Of a stretch of DNA of 64,000 nucleotides, positions 9,850-21,618 are shown piece after piece. Both the position numbers and the translations under genes were made by a program. The stretch comes from Prostheceraeus crozeri (Eukaryota > Platyhelminthes > Polycladida > Euryleptidae), in the NCBI GenBank assembly GCA_907163375.1, contig CAJQUW010011242.1, forward strand, positions 113,447 through 177,446, given 5' to 3'. The notes under the pieces are model-generated. The model did not search any database. It was not told the origin of the DNA and saw only the letters and a program-made list of their open reading frames with translations. Position 1 is the first letter of the stretch; the number at the start of each line of letters is the position of its first letter.

Positions 9850-12800
9850 AAAGGGTTCAGTTTCATAAATTATATAATGGCTGCTGTTTTTAATATTTGC
9901 TAGAACCATTATAGTCTTCAATTGAACAGATACTACCAAATTCTTCAATATTAATACACCAACACTAACAGGCGGAACACCTTCTTTTCAGCAAACGAAA
10001 TATGCTAATCACTTACAATTTTAATTATTTTACAAATAGCTATACCTTTATTTCTAGCATACAAAAGCTAAAACTCTATTTCTAACGCATACACTATTAA
10101 AACTTTATTTTTAACTTGTAAACTGTTAAAAACTTTATTTTTTAATATAGAAACTGATGAAACTTTATTTCTAGCATACAAACAGGTAAAACTTCATTTC
10201 TAACATACAAACTGTTAGAACTTTATTTCCAAGACATAAACGGATATAACTATATTTCAAGCGTATAAACTATTAAAACTTTATTTCCAACTTGTACACT
10301 ATTGAAACATTATTTTCTAATCTGTAAACTGTTGAAACTATATCTTTCATTTACAAATAGTAGAACGCTTAGTCTAACTTGCAAACTATTAAATCCTGCA
10401 ATCATATTTTACAAACAGATAAAACTCTATTTCTAACATACACACTGTTGAAACTTTATTTCTAACTTGTAAACTCTTGAAACTTTATTTTGATATACAA
10501 ACAGCTAAAACTTTATTTCTAACGTATACACCATTGAAACTTTATTTTTTAACTTGTAAACTCTTGAAACTTAGTTTTTCATATACAAACAGCTAAAACT
10601 TTATTTCTAACGTACACATTATTGAAACTTTATTTTCTAATCTGTAAACTGTTGAAACTATATCTTTCATTTACAAATAGTAGAACGCTTAGTCTAACTT
10701 GCAAACTATTAAATCCTGCAATCATATTTTACAAACAGATAAAACTCTATTTCTAACATACACAATGTTGAAACTTTATTTCTAACTTGTAAACTCTTGA
10801 AACTTTATTTTGATATACAAACAGCTAAAACTTTATTTCTAACGTATACACCATTGAAACTTTATTTTTTAACTTATAAACTCTTGAAACTTAGTTTTTC
10901 ATATACAAACAGCTAAAACTTTATTTCTAACGTACACATTATTGAAACTTTATTTTCTAATCTGTAAACTGTTGAAACTATATCTTTCATTTACAAATAG
11001 TAGAACGCTTAGTCTAACTTGCAAACTATTAAATCCTGCAATCATATTTTACAAACAGATAAAACTCTATTTCTAACATACACACAGTTGAAACTTTATT
11101 TCTAACTTGTAAACTCTTGAAACTTTATTTTGATATACAAACAGCTAAAACTTTATTTCTAACGTATACACCATTGAAACTTTATTTTTTAACTTGTAAA
11201 CTCTTGAAACTTAGTTTTTCATATACAAACAGCTAAAACTTTATTTCTAACGTACACATTATTGAAACTTTATTTTCTAATCTGTAAACTGTTGAAACTA
11301 TATCTTTCATTTACAAATAGTAGAACGCTTAGTCTAACTTGCAAACTATTAAATCCTGCAATCATATTTTACAAACAGATAAAACTCTATTTCTAACATA
11401 CACACTGTTGAAACTTTATTTCTAACTTGTAAACTCTTGAAACTTTATTTTGATATACAAACAGCTAAAACTTTATTTCTAACGTATACACCATTGAAAC
11501 TTTATTTTTTAACTTGTAAACTCTTGAAACTTAGTTTTTCATATACAAACAGCTAAAACTTTATTTCTAACGTACACATTATTGAAACTTTAGTTTTTAT
11601 CTTTTAAACTGTTGAAACTTTATTTTGTTTCTAACATGCAAACAGATAAAGCTTTATTTCTAACATATACACTATTGAAACTTTATTTCTAACTTGTACA
11701 CTGGTGAAACTTTATTTCTAACTTGTAAACGGTTGAAAATTTGTTTTATTTCTATCATAGAAACAGATAGAACTTTATTCTTAACTTACCAACTGGTGAA
11801 ACTTCATTCTATTTCTAACATACAAACAGATAAAACTTTATTCTTAACATATGCACTATTGAAACATTAGTTTTAACTTGCAAACTATTGAAACTTTATT
11901 TTTAACTTGTTAACGGTTGAAACTTTGTTTTATTTCTAACATATAAACAGATAGAACTTTATTCTTAACTTGTAAACTTAAACAGATAGAACTTTATTCG
12001 TAACTTGTAAACTGGCGAAACTTCATTCTATTTCTAACATATAAACAAATAGAACTTTATTCTGAACATGCACACTATTGAAACTTTATTCTTAACTTGT
12101 AAACTATTGAAACTTTATTTTTAACTTGTAAACGGTTGAAACTTTGTTTTATTTCTAGCATACAAACAGATAGAACTTTATTCTTAACTTGCCAACTGGT
12201 GAAACTTCATTTTATTTCTAACATATAAACAGATAGAACTTTATTCTTAACATGCGCACTATTGAAACTTTATTCTTAACTTGTAAACTCTTGAAACAGT
12301 TATAATTTTATTTTTAACTTGTAAACGGTTGAAACTGTGTTTTATTTCTAGCATACAAACAGATAGAACTTTATTCTTAACTTGTAAACTGATGAAACTT
12401 CATTTTATTTCTAACATATAAACAGATAGAACTTTATTCTTAACTTGTAAACTTAAACAGATAGAACTTTATTCGTAACTTGTAAACTGGTGAAACTTCA
12501 TTCTATTTCTAACATATAAACAAATAGAACTTTATTCTGAACATGTACACTATTGAAACTTTATTCTTAACTTGTAAACTATTGAAACTTTATTCTTTAC
12601 TTGTAAACTGGCGAAACTTCATTCTATTTCTAACATATAAACAAATAGAACTTTATTCTGAACATGCACACTATTGAAACTTTATTCTTAACTTGTAAAC
12701 TATTGAAACTTTATTTTTAACTTGTAAACTGATGAAACTTCATTCTATTTCTAACATACAAACAGATAGAACTTTATTCTTAACTTGCCAACTGGTGAAA

Positions 12801-13870
12801 CTTCATTCTATTTCTAACATACAAACAGATAAAACTTTATTCTTAACATACACACTATTGAAACTTTATTTTTAACTTGTAGACTGTTGAAACTTTATTT
12901 TTAACTTGTAAACGGTTGAAACTTTGTTTTATTTCTATCATACAAACAGATAGAACTTTATTCTTAACTTGTAAACTGATGAAACTTCATTTTATTTCTA
13001 ACTTGTAAACTCTTGAAACTTTATTTTGATATACAAACAGCTAAAACTTTATTTCTAACGCATACACCATTGAAACTTAATTTCTAACTTGTAAACTCTT
13101 GAAACAGTTATAATTTTATTTTTAACTTGTAGACTGTTGAAACTTTATTTCTAACTGGTAAACTGTTGAAATGATATCTTTCATTTACAAATAGTAGAAC
13201 ACTTTGTCCAACTTGTAAACTAGTAAATCTTGTTCGTCATCGAATCTAACTATTTAAATCTTCATCATGGAAATCAATGTTCCACAGTCGGAGTAAAAGT
13301 TTGAGATGATACACTCCTGGCAAACTAACTCATGAAGTAGCTTTGCTGTGATACATTTCTATCTGTAAACATATGATAATGTTAAAGTGAATCTAAAACT
13401 TTTCAGCTTATTAATTGTTCATCGTTGCATCAACGCTTTAACACGTGAACAGTTATAATTTATTTTTAATTTACACTTAGTCTAACTTGTAAACTAGTAA
13501 ATCTTGCGATCTTATTTTTACAAACAGTTACACCTTTATTTCTAACATATACACTATTGAAACTTTATTTCTAACTTGTAAACTCTTGAAACTTTATTTT
13601 GATATACAAACAGCTAAGACTTTATTTCTAACGCATACACTATTGAAACTTTATTTTTATTCTAAACATATAAACAGATAAACTTTATTCTTAACTTGTA
13701 AAGTGGTGAAACTTTACTTTTTATCTTGTAAACTTTATTTTGTTTCTAACATACAAACAGATAAAGCTTTATTTCTAACGCACACACTATTGAAACTTTA
13801 TTTTCAATCTGTAAACTGTTGAAACTATATCTTTCATTTACAAATAGTAGAACGCTTAGTCTAACTTGTA
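9850..13870. repeat. AT-rich tandem array with 320-bp higher-order repeat
   Basis: The basic unit is about 30-33 bp, of the form GAAACTTTATTTCTAAC-TTGTAAACT-NTT. Between 10301 and 11580 four nearly identical higher-order blocks of about 320 bp start at 10301, 10621, 10941 and 11261. Elsewhere single monomers vary (TTATTCTTAAC, CATTCTATTTC). No open reading frame of note is present. The array lies between the truncated structural gene and the right TIR and shares a word with the TIR inner edge. It could be a passive expansion or a replication- or partition-related iteron block. Confidence 0.85.
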
Positions 13871-14114
13871 AATCTTATGACACTTCATATGGGTGATGAT
13901 GGTAGATGAAATAGTGTTAAATAAAATTTAGATAGCTTACACTTCTGATACAGGGATAGCAATCGACTGCGATCCATGTGTAAAGAGCTTGTTAGACTAC
14001 GGAAGAGAGAAGTGTGTTATGTTGCGTGTGGCGCGTGAGTGTCCTCCCATTTCATTCCATTCATCAATTCGTCTCATTGATAGAGACAGGTAGAACTCAT
14101 GGTTCTCATAACGT

Positions 14115-14340
14115 ATGCAATGGAAAGTTTTAGGCAACCTTCGACAGTTGGCTAAATGTCGCCCTGGCGCGAATGCATACTACGTTGAGACAGAGGCAAT
14201 CACTTGCAAACATGACGCAGAGAGGTTTAACAAGATTGACCATTGCCGAATGTCCCTTGCGGTATACATAGCTACGGGTTTCACCGCCGCCCTTTACAGG
14301 AACGCCCGTCGAAAGGAAGTATTACACCGAACTTCATTTG
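14115..14340 (+). repeat. Module C, right TIR copy
   Basis: Mirror of 1410-1629. The open frame from 14115 continues to 14594 over the 105-bp repeat and the antisense of the 88-residue gene. It is reported as a repeat module because the block is shared with modules A and B at the nucleotide level. Confidence 0.5.
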
Positions 14341-14494
14341 CAACGTTCAAGTTGACTGATAGCAGATTCAACTTAATGATAGTATTCGCCAGTCCGAAGA
14401 CTGCCCAGGGCAAACCGCGAGGAGGTTCTATCATGTCTTGCCCCATGGTGGCCCTTAAGAGAGCCGATGGTTCGTTCTCGGGAGTAACGTCATC

Positions 14495-14761
14495 TTACAC
14501 CCTACCAATTCTGCTGAGAGAGTCTTTGACTCTCTCCTTGGTAGCAGTGTCGACTTCCACACTAACTGGTACATGGCTAAAAAGTGGAATGTAGCGCCAT
14601 TCCGTTGGATTGACAGCAGTTGCTGTCATCGGATTGCCAATCCGAGCAAGATTATTAAAAACTCTGTCTTGCTCCTCTAGCCTGACAAACTCCTCAAATA
14701 AATTTCGCGGCCTTAACTGCGGTCCGCGAGGAGAGCTGACTTGACTGTTCGGCGTCTGCAT
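14495..14761 (-). CDS. Small TIR protein, right-arm copy (88 residues)
   Basis: Second copy of the gene at 983-1249, inverted. The only visible amino-acid change is an S to T near residue 70. The TATA box is at 14794-14800 on the minus strand with the same spacing. Having one copy in each TIR doubles the dosage. Confidence 0.6.
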   Translation of the reverse strand: MQTPNSQVSSPRGPQLRPRNLFEEFVRLEEQDRVFNNLARIGNPMTATAVNPTEWRYIPLFSHVPVSVEVDTATKERVKDSLSRIGRV

Positions 14762-15056
14762 GATTGAAATGAAATGAAATGAGAGGCAGTGGTTTATATA
14801 CCCTCTAATGCGACGCAACGTTCAAGTTGACTGATAGCAGATTCAACTTAATGATAGTATTCGCCAGTCTAAAGACTGCCCAGGGCAAACCGCGTGGAGG
14901 CTCTATCATGTCTTGCCCCATAGTGGACGATTATACGGTAGTGTGTTAGTAGATTTCAATCATTGAAAAGGGAAGATGAGAATCATTTCATTTGTCTCAT
15001 CAACGTTTATCATGGGAGCAATCATTGAAGGGACATCTAATGAATTACATTTCACT

Positions 15057-15330
15057 CTACTCCATATCATAAAGACTAACCTTTGTCGAATGGCTGAAGT
15101 ACTCTGACCTGGTGAGAGAAAGCGTCACGTTGAGTATGAAGTCGAACGCCCAACATGAGCAACGGCTCAGAGGTTTCGGTCTAACAAACGACGAACAACC
15201 CGTGCAACACAATCCCTCTACGGCAGTACCCGCCGTCCCGAAGGAACGCTCGAGCAAAGGAGGTATTACAGCGATGATGTGCTTTATGAGCAGAAGTGAA
15301 TCTCTTGATAGCAAGAGACTATTCAACTAG
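15057..15330 (+). repeat. Module A, right TIR copy
   Basis: Mirror of 418-687. It is followed by the three TG-ATAG-CA hairpins (15300-15360 on this strand), so the order is module then hairpins, as for modules B and C. Confidence 0.5.
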
Positions 15331-15689
15331 ATAGCAAGTCAAAACAACCTGATAGCAGGACAAATGTATAGTCAGTAATTTACACTTAGTGAGGAATGAT
15401 AGATTTGAGTGTAGTGAGTGGCACTCGATCCCGTCGACAGCCCGAAGGCCTTGTACTGATCACTAGGGAAGTGAGAGATCTTCCCCGATACCCGCTATTT
15501 ACAGCTGAAGACATCATTGTCACTGCCCCGAAGTGGTAACAGCAACGTCGAGTCAAAGGTAGTGAACAGTAGCTGGGATCTAACCCCTCAAAGCTGCCTT
15601 AGACTTAGTTAAATTTGAAATCTGATAGCAGATTTGAACTCAGCATACTTGAAAACCTTGAGGAAACATCCCAAGTTATTGCTTTGATC

Positions 15690-16620
15690 AGCTTGATAGC
15701 AAGCCGTAGAGAGCTTGATTCACCAGCGTTTTGCAATGGAGATGTTTAGAGGCCACCCATGACAAGATAGCTAAGACTCAACCGATTGGCGTTCAAAGTG
15801 CTACGTTGAGAGCTGTGTCAAATGCCCAACATGAGACATGAGTTGTCCCAGCGGTTACGGTCTCAAATATGACACATTCCCTTGCCACACTTATCACTAC
15901 GGCATCGTCCGCCGTCCCGAAGGAACACCCTGTCAGTGGAATATTACAGCAAAACTCTCCGTGTCTTGCTCGCTTTCAGTGAAAAGCCGCTTATACCATG
16001 AGAAGGCTGGCTCAGACATGAAAACCTGTAGAGTTGGTAAGAGGTGGACAGACTTTTAGCAGCTTGATAGCAAGCCGTAGAGAGCTTGATTCACCAGCGT
16101 TTTGCAATGGAGATGTTTAGAGGCCACCCATGACAAGATACCCGAATGAACACCCTGTCAGTGGAATATTACAGCAAAACTCTCCGTGTCTTGCTCGCTT
16201 TCAGTGAAAAGCCGCTTATAGCATGAGAAGGCTGGCTCAGACATGAAAACCTGTAGAGTTGGTAAGAGGTGGACAGACTTTTAGCAGCTTGATAGCAAGC
16301 CGTAGAGAGCTTGATTCACCAGCGTTTTGCAATGGAGATGTTTAGAGGCCACCCATGACAAGATAGCTAAGACTCAACCGATTGGCGTTCAAAGTGCTAC
16401 GTTGAGAGCTGTGTCAAATGCCCAACATGAGACATGAGTTGTCCCAGCGGTTACGGTCTCAAATATGACACATTCCCTTGCCACACTTATCACTACGGCA
16501 TCGTCCGCCGTCCCGAAGGAACACCCTGTCAGTGGAATATTACAGCAAAACTCTCCGTGTCTTGCTCGCTTTCAGTGAAAAGCCGCTTATACCATGAGAA
16601 GACTGGCTCAGACATCATTA
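15690..16620 (+). repeat. 370-bp tandem repeats carrying module B
   Basis: The block AGCTTGATAGCAAGCCGTAG...GACAAGATA starts at 15690, 16061 and 16286. Units 1 and 3 contain a full module B. Unit 2 has lost about 145 bp. Module B is related to A and C. It contains an open frame (15838-16059, 16434-16703) reading MSCPSGYG, FPCHTYHYG, RRPEGTPCQW, but an in-frame stop precedes it and no promoter is seen, so I do not call it a gene. Each unit ends with the GATAGC hairpin. Confidence 0.7.
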
Positions 16621-16703
16621 AAAATGCTTTCATTGACTTCAGCAGGGTCGAAAACCCCAGAAAACCTCCAAAACTAGTGAATTTAAATTTTTCAACTTTT
16701 TAG

Positions 16704-17099
16704 CACTACTTATGAAATTTTATAAGTAGTCTGTCACTTAGGGCAGGTCAATAGCGACCGAACCTTTTTTGAATCAAGTCAAACGGACTTGTAGAAGCAA
16801 AGTTACAAGCCTTTAAAGTTTTGGAGTCTTTTATGGCCTGGAGACGAAGGCCATCTCCTGGCGAACCTCTAAGTCTGACGCCTTAGCTGATATCAGCAAT
16901 GAAATTTTCTAAGTCGGTTTCTTACAGAAACTCGGAATTTGGAATGTCCGAAGCTATCATCGGAGCTCAGAGAGACGACCTACCTCTGACGATCGTTCTC
17001 CTCTAAATGACAAGTCTCTGTCGGTTCCCAGCTTATATAGTGTGTGGCGATCAGCTGATGACGTAATACCCATCATCCAAACACTAAAAATCCGTCTAT
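16704..17099. other. Spacer between 370-bp repeats and G-tract satellite
   Basis: No gene seen. A TATATAG word lies near 17034 next to the palindrome GATCAGCTGATG, which may be a promoter relic, but nothing coding follows it. Confidence 0.4.
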
Positions 17100-19140
17100 C
17101 TCCGGTTCTAGTGCTCCGATTGAGCTGGAAATACACCATTTCCATGTAGAATTTGACGCTGAATCCGAATCTGGCCTCCGTTTTCCCATCCGATGCTTCG
17201 TTTTGGCTCTACAGTAGGCAGCCATCGCAAAAATTCTAACTGTCGTTTTTCCGAAAAATGTTGAAAATTTTCTCTCCGATTGACTTGAAACTCTCCGATT
17301 GACATGAAACTCACCATACAGATAAAGAATTTCACGCTGATTCCAAATCTGAAATCCGTTTTCCCATCCGATGCTTCGTTTTGAAGCTACAGCCCAAAAC
17401 GTCCCAAATTCTAACTCTGTCGTTTTTCGACAATGTCCCAAAATCTTAAATGGCGTCTCACATCTAAACGAAGACAGATAGGAACAAGCCGATTCTTTCA
17501 GTGAATTTGTCTCACTCTTAGCTTTCAAACGAGCTATGGCACGACTAAATCCGTCCACTGGAAGCCAAAATCGAAGCAAGCTGTCCCGAGGGGGGGGGAG
17601 GTCAGCGAAATTTTTCTCTCCGATTGCGTTCAAATTCACCATACCGATAGAGAATTTCACGCTGATTCCAAAACTGAAATCCGTTTTCCAATCCGATGCT
17701 TCGTTTTGAAGCTACAGCCCAAAACGTCCCAAATTCTAACTCTGTCGTTTTTCGCCAATGTCCCAAAATCTTAAATGGCGTCTCACATCTAAACGAAGAC
17801 AGATAGGAACAAGCCGATTCTTTCAGTGAATTTGTCTCACTCTTAGCTTTCAAACGAGCTATGGCACGACAAAATCCGTTCACTGGAAGCCAAAATCGAA
17901 GCAAGCTCTCCCGAGGGGGGGGAGGTCAGTGAAATTTTTCTCTCCGATTGCGTTCAAATTCACCATACAGATAGAGAATTTCACGCTGATTCCAAATCTG
18001 AAATCCGTTTTCCAATCCGATGCTTCGTTTTGAAGCTACAGCCCAAAACGTCCCAAATTCTAACTCTGTCGTTTTTCGACAATCTCCCAAAATCTTAAAT
18101 GGCGTCTCACATCTAAACGAAGACAGATAGGAACTAGCCGATTCTTTCAGTGAATTTGTCTCACTCTTAGCTTTCAAACGAGCTATGGCACGACAAAATC
18201 CGTCCACTGGAAGCCAAAATCGAAGCAAGCTGTCCAGAGGGGGGGGGAGGTCAGTGAAATTTTTCTCTCCGATTGCGTTCAAATTCACCATACCGATAGA
18301 GAATTTCACGCTGATTCCAAATCTGAAATCCGTTTTCCAATCCGATGCTTCGTTTTGAAGCTACAGCCCAAAACGTCCCAAATTCTAACTCTGTCGTTTT
18401 TCGCCAATGTCCCAAAATCTTAAATGGCGTCTCACATCTAAACGAAGACAGATAGGAACAAGCCGATTCTTTCAGTGAATTTGTCTCACTCTTAGCTTTC
18501 AAACGAGCTATGGCACGACTAAATCCGTCCACTAGAAGCCAAAATCGAAGCGAGCTGTCCAGAGGGGGGGGACGTCAGCGAAAATTTTTTCTCTACGATT
18601 GCGTTCAAATTCACCATACCGATGGAGAATTTCACGCTGATTCCAAATCTGAAATCCGTTTTCCAATCCGATGCTTCGTTTTGAAGCTACAGCCCAAAAC
18701 GTCCCAAATTCTAACTCTGTCGTTTTTCGACAATCTCCCAAAATCTTAAATGGCGTCTCACATCTAAACGAAGACAGATAGGAACAAGCCGATTCTTTCA
18801 GTGAATTTTTCTCACTCTTAGCTTTCAAACGAGCTATGGCACGACTAAATCCGTCCACTAGAAGCCAAAATCGAAGCGAGCTGTCCAGAGGGGGGGAGTC
18901 AGCGAAACTTTCTCTCCGATTGACTTGAAACTCACCATACAGATAGAGAATTTCACGCTGATTCCAAATCTGAAATCCGTTTTCCAATCCGATGCTTCGT
19001 TTTGAAGCTAGAGCCCAAAACGTCCCAAATTCTAACTCTGCCAAAATTTTGAAGAAACATTTTTTCTCGCCGATTGCCTTGAAACTCACCCTGCCGATGC
19101 AGAATTTACGCTGAATCCGAATCTGGCAGCCATTTCACCA
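17100..19140 (+). repeat. 325-bp terminal satellite with G-tracts (element 1)
   Basis: About six units. The G-runs of eight to ten bases start near 17588, 17914, 18238, 18563 and 18886, giving a 325-bp period. Each unit contains GTCCCAAAATCTTAAATGG, CCAATCCGATGCTTCG and TCCAGAGGGGGG then GTCAGCGAAA. Minus-strand open frames of up to 195 codons run through several units, but they are repeated, lack starts in context and change with unit number, so they are a by-product of the repeat. Related units lie at both ends of element 2. Confidence 0.85.
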
Positions 19141-19460
19141 TCCACGACAACCTAGACGGTCGCCCGCGTCAACCTAGACGGTCGCCCACGTCAACCTGGA
19201 CGGTCGCCCACGTCAACCAGGCGGTCGGACCAACTCACCCGAGTCTCACACTCTGTCGTTGCAGAGGGGGGGGAGTCAGCGAACAGTTTGTGAACGTGGA
19301 CCAACCTGGCCGGCACACCACGACAGACTACAACCTCAGTCGTTCCAGAGGGGGGGGGACTCAGACCCGAAGCACCACGGCGGCCGACCACGACACTCTG
19401 CCGTTCCAGAGGGGGGGAGGGGGGGCGCGCTGTGTTTATTATGGACCTTTTATTACTACT
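19141..19460 (+). repeat. Right terminus of element 1
   Basis: Three to four copies of a 24-bp unit (CCTAGACGGTCGCCCACGT) at about 19150-19225 are followed by closely spaced G-tract boxes near 19265, 19345 and 19410, ending in TTACTACT at 19460. Element 2 has the same 24-bp unit near 55745-55800 and the same terminal octamer. The G-rich strand runs 5' to 3' towards the terminus. Confidence 0.6.
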
Positions 19461-20861
19461 AACGGTTGTCGTTTAGTCATGATTTTTGAAATAAATCGTA
19501 AATCATGTTCCCATCTAATTTTTACAACCCATTCGAATGTAGAACCGAAACGAATTTGCAAGCCGAGTGAATGCGCATCCATTGTGCAAGGTCCACAGTA
19601 TAAGCAGTGTGATTATTCTCATATTTTAGTGGAATCGTGCTTTGTTCCAAATCACGCTATAACTTGCAGCTGATTGACTTTGATTAGTCATTGTCACACA
19701 ATTCAGATATTTCTCGAAATTTCTTAGTATTGATGAATGCTAGCTTGAAATTCTACAGTCAAATGCGAATTACCTGCCACTCAAACCAATGGGTATTAAA
19801 GAGATGCAAGAAGAACTCAACAGAAAGTATCAAATCGCTGACTCTGAGCAGAAGCATCTTATCCGATATTGAACCAAGTTGGAGACTAAAGAATATTATG
19901 TCCATATCCCTATAGTCAACAGCAAAGTACGGCTGGTTTAGAAAGTGCATTCTCATGTTGGGTATGGGTTAGTGTAGGCCCATTTCGAAGTTTGTTTTAC
20001 AACTTATCCTAAGGATCAACGCTTTGGATTCACTTGTCTCCGATTAGAAGCAATGTCTGATACGATGTTTTTTATGATTATTTATCAAGGAACAAAGCCT
20101 CCATGTCTCATGCCTCCATGCTTGAAACCCACTCGTTGTTGATCTGATTGTAGTATTGTTATACAGATGCCTGATATATTTTAAGGATTTACATAAAAAT
20201 CGATTACGTGTGGCGATAAGGACATGCATAACACATGCAAGAATTTGTACTTGTTTACTGCCTGTTGTAATAGCTATCAGTGCATATGAATTAGCACACA
20301 CGCGGCTGTGATATTGTGCGACAAGTAACGTGAACACCACTGTGTGGCAACTGTTTTATTTTAAAATTCTATTTTCCGCTATTTTGCGTATCATGCGGAA
20401 TGCAAGTCAATGGAGGATCCCTTTGACTGGTTTTCTAAATGCCAGATTCCGCTCTTATGTCGATATTATAAAGATTTTTATCGACACTGTATTTCAAGAA
20501 TTCCACAGAAGTAATTGAGCATTAAATCCTCCGAATTATTTTGTCTCGCTTAAATGAATTATTTATTGCTTTAAAGAAAGGAAGACATGAGTATCTTACC
20601 ATATTTAAACTGTTGAGTGATTGTTGGTTTCGGTTACCAAGCAATTCATTTACGTCATGATGTTAGCAAGATTTTGAATCAGAAGTTAGAGCAATGAAAT
20701 ATTGAATTCGCAGCAAATACACTCAATTGAACCTGTCTGGGAATGATTAATCAGATCACTTAATTAATTTGTGAGTCAGTGAAGCAAACTTCACACAAAA
20801 GGTATTCTTTTTATAGTTTTCAGGACTTCTTTGACTTTTGATGCGGTTGCGCAAGTAAACA
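19461..20861. other. Sequence right of element 1, no gene recognised
   Basis: Short open frames on both strands (up to 127 codons, the longest beginning inside the satellite) show no family resemblance. It is probably host intergenic sequence. Confidence 0.5.
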
Positions 20862-21618
20862 TGTCAAGTTTAGCAAACTCCTAGGTGTAAAAGTCGATCA
20901 TGATTTGACTTGGAGTCAGCAAATTAACAATGTCTGCAGAAGATTGAGAGGTTACATAGCGTTATTGGGAAGGATTAAGACATTTCTACCGACAAATGTC
21001 AGGAAAATTTTCTATTCCTCTTGTATTCAATCTTGCACTGACTACTGTCTGGCAGTATGGGGCTCAGGTAGCACACTGCAGCGAATTGAAAGGCTACAAA
21101 ATCTTGCTGTACGCGTTATGTCCGATTGTTCCAAAAGAGCAAGTAGAAAACCACTCTGTAGGGAATTGAAAGTGATGCCTATTCGAGAGAGGGAGGATTT
21201 CAAGCAAGTCACACTGGTATACAGCCATAAATGGTTTGGCCCCAGTATATTTACAAAAAATGTTCACAAAGAGGACTTCTCAAAGTCAAGTTACACGAAC
21301 GATATCAGCCGGAGAACTATACGTACCGCATGCCAAAACAAAGCTGAGAAAGAACACTTTCTCTTCGATGTAAAGGCCCAAAGCTTTTCAACCTCTGCAA
21401 TCGAAGTATCATAGATTGTGACACGATCCGAAGTTTCAAAAGACGATACTTCGACCATTTCTTTGCGAATTTTTGAACGTTGATCTGACTTTTCTTTCCA
21501 TTCTTTTGTTAATTTCATTTAGTTTTATGTTTTGTTTAGAGGACCATTCCAAATTAGCTATACTGCAAATGTTATCCTCTTAAAATAAAGAATCTATCAT
21601 TATTATTATATTATTATG
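20862..21618 (+). mobile_element. 3' fragment of a CR1/jockey-like LINE
   Basis: The frame reads LLGVKVDHDLTW then INNVCRRLRGYIALLGRI, SSCIQSCTDYCLAVWG and IERLQNLAVRVM, the usual C-terminal part of non-LTR reverse transcriptases after the catalytic core. The sequence ends with AATAAAG and an (ATT)n tail at 21597-21618, typical for 5'-truncated copies of such elements. The reverse transcriptase core and endonuclease are absent. Confidence 0.8.

Larger units (their letters stand above)
13842..15745 (-). repeat. Right terminal inverted repeat of element 1
   Basis: Reverse complement of 1-1902. The inner edge reads into the AT-rich array: the array monomers contain the same GTAGAACGCTTAGTCTAAC word that forms the inner edge of this repeat, so the array seems to have been seeded from the TIR boundary. 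The near identity of the two arms argues for recent insertion or for conversion between arms. Confidence 0.9.
1..19460 (+). mobile_element. Polinton-like element 1, left end outside the window
   Basis: The segment has a long inverted repeat (1-1902 and 13842-15745) flanking a spliced family B DNA polymerase gene and a truncated structural gene. Its right side continues through 370-bp repeats and a G-tract satellite to a terminus reading TTACTACT at 19453-19460, the same terminal octamer seen at both ends of element 2. No integrase, packaging ATPase, protease or capsid gene is present. The homologue of the element 2 late cluster stops at about 9238, so this copy looks like a deletion derivative. 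An AT-rich array occupies the place where the late genes would lie. The left terminus must lie before base 1, because the mirror of 15746-19460 is not in the window. Confidence 0.75.

Noticed and set aside
9850-13870. CRISPR-like array
   Set aside because: Short repeats alternate with short variable parts, but the units are head-to-tail diverged monomers with higher-order blocks, no constant repeat-unique spacer pattern, and a eukaryotic context.
15838-16703. Cysteine-containing secreted peptide encoded in module B
   Set aside because: An in-frame stop directly precedes the ATG, there is no signal peptide, and the related modules A and C do not keep the cysteines.
17100-19090. Series of minus-strand open frames of 93 to 195 codons with the same sequence
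   Set aside because: They are the 325-bp satellite read in one frame. Starts and ends shift with unit number and no promoter is present.
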